The notes under the pieces were generated by a model, which saw only the letters and a program-made list of their open reading frames with translations, did not search any database and had not been told where the DNA came from. 43,248 nucleotides of DNA, from positions 1 through 43,248 of the forward strand of contig CAYFFR010000009.1 in assembly GCA_964342675.1 (NCBI GenBank), given 5' to 3'. The stretch is from MED-G82 sp964342675. GTDB taxonomy: Bacteria > Pseudomonadota > Gammaproteobacteria > Magnimaribacterales > D2472. Of the stretch, positions 43,126 through 43,248 are shown piece by piece. How positions within the stretch are numbered: the stretch's first letter is position 1; each line of letters starts with the position of its first letter. Both the position numbers and the translations under genes were made by a program.

Positions 43126-43248
43126 TTGTTCCATCGCTTATTTATTACTGCATTTACAGTACCATTATTATTAATTGGGAATTTTGTATTTTCACAGGAG
43201 CAAATAGGTGTTGCTGCTGCTGTCAATCAAAACACCACTGATCTAACT
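43126..43248 (+). CDS. exported protein, probably FecR-domain (3' end outside window)
   Basis: The frame opens at TTG with AGAGAG 7 nt upstream and stays open to the window edge (41 codons). A signal peptide (LFITAFTVPLLLIGNFVFSQ) precedes EQIGVAAAVNQNTTDLT, which is like the first strands of FecR domains next to CHASE2 cyclases. Only this fragment is visible, so the FecR call rests mainly on context. Confidence 0.5.
   Translation, partial: MFHRLFITAFTVPLLLIGNFVFSQEQIGVAAAVNQNTTDLT

Noticed and set aside
1..43248. CRISPR arrays, insertion sequences, prophage or toxin-antitoxin genes
   Set aside because: No regularly spaced repeats, transposase or integrase motifs, or phage structural genes were found; repeats seen are limited to the short GATCTCA set.

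Overview
The window is AT-rich, gene-dense bacterial chromosome. It holds about 40 protein genes, two tRNAs, two clear intrinsic terminators, very short spacers and many TTG/GTG starts. TonB-dependent receptors with EEVVVTA boxes, several acyl-CoA dehydrogenases, glutathione S-transferases, a gammaproteobacterial-type exonuclease I, a DUF3604 protein and a PQQ dehydrogenase point to a streamlined marine gammaproteobacterium of the SAR86/OM-clade kind. This placement is inferred from gene content, not from a phylogeny. No phage, transposon, integron or CRISPR signature was seen.

Layout. (1) 1-2274, minus: two adjacent acyl-CoA dehydrogenase subunits that look like a heteromeric pair. (2) 2347-5634: a coiled-coil membrane protein and a TonB receptor, closed by a bidirectional terminator. 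(3) 5633-7313, minus: a HupE/UreJ-type membrane protein and a parvulin-like isomerase. (4) 7402-17440, plus: an uninterrupted run of 12 genes with spacers of 44 bp or less and several overlaps. It encodes three glutathione S-transferases, DUF1330, a membrane protein, DUF2855, an anchored metallo-beta-lactamase-fold hydrolase, a tandem DsbA/HCCA-isomerase-like protein, an SDR, an exported DUF3604 protein and two small membrane proteins. It reads as a glutathione-linked catabolic or detoxification operon of unknown substrate. (5) tRNA-Leu(UAG), then 17599-23949: a quinohaemoprotein dehydrogenase lipoprotein, a serine hydrolase, a SnoaL-like protein and a second TonB receptor behind a sigma-54-like promoter. 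(6) 24029-27633: an AMP nucleosidase of the short type common in Bacteroidetes, a fatty acid desaturase, two membrane proteins and, convergently, a Na+/Ca2+ exchanger. (7) 27703-31484: SDR plus methyltransferase, a LysR regulator and a divergent acyl-CoA dehydrogenase with a repeat-rich intergenic region. (8) 31527-34266: exonuclease I, tRNA-Val(GAC) and a second serine hydrolase. (9) 34270-43248: an ion and signalling block. It has an SLC13/RCK permease with a DUF1508 protein, a cyclic-nucleotide-binding K+ channel, an MscS channel, a salt-induced-OMP-like barrel, a CHASE2 adenylate cyclase, a TPR/beta-barrel Slam-like protein and the start of a probable FecR-domain protein.

The two most interesting parts are these. 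The first is region 9, where a cyclase, an outer-membrane barrel and MscS form one apparent operon that converges on a channel with an intact cyclic-nucleotide cassette. This suggests a self-contained cAMP/ion-flux response to envelope or osmotic stress. The second is region 4, a long glutathione-centred operon with no pathway I can name.
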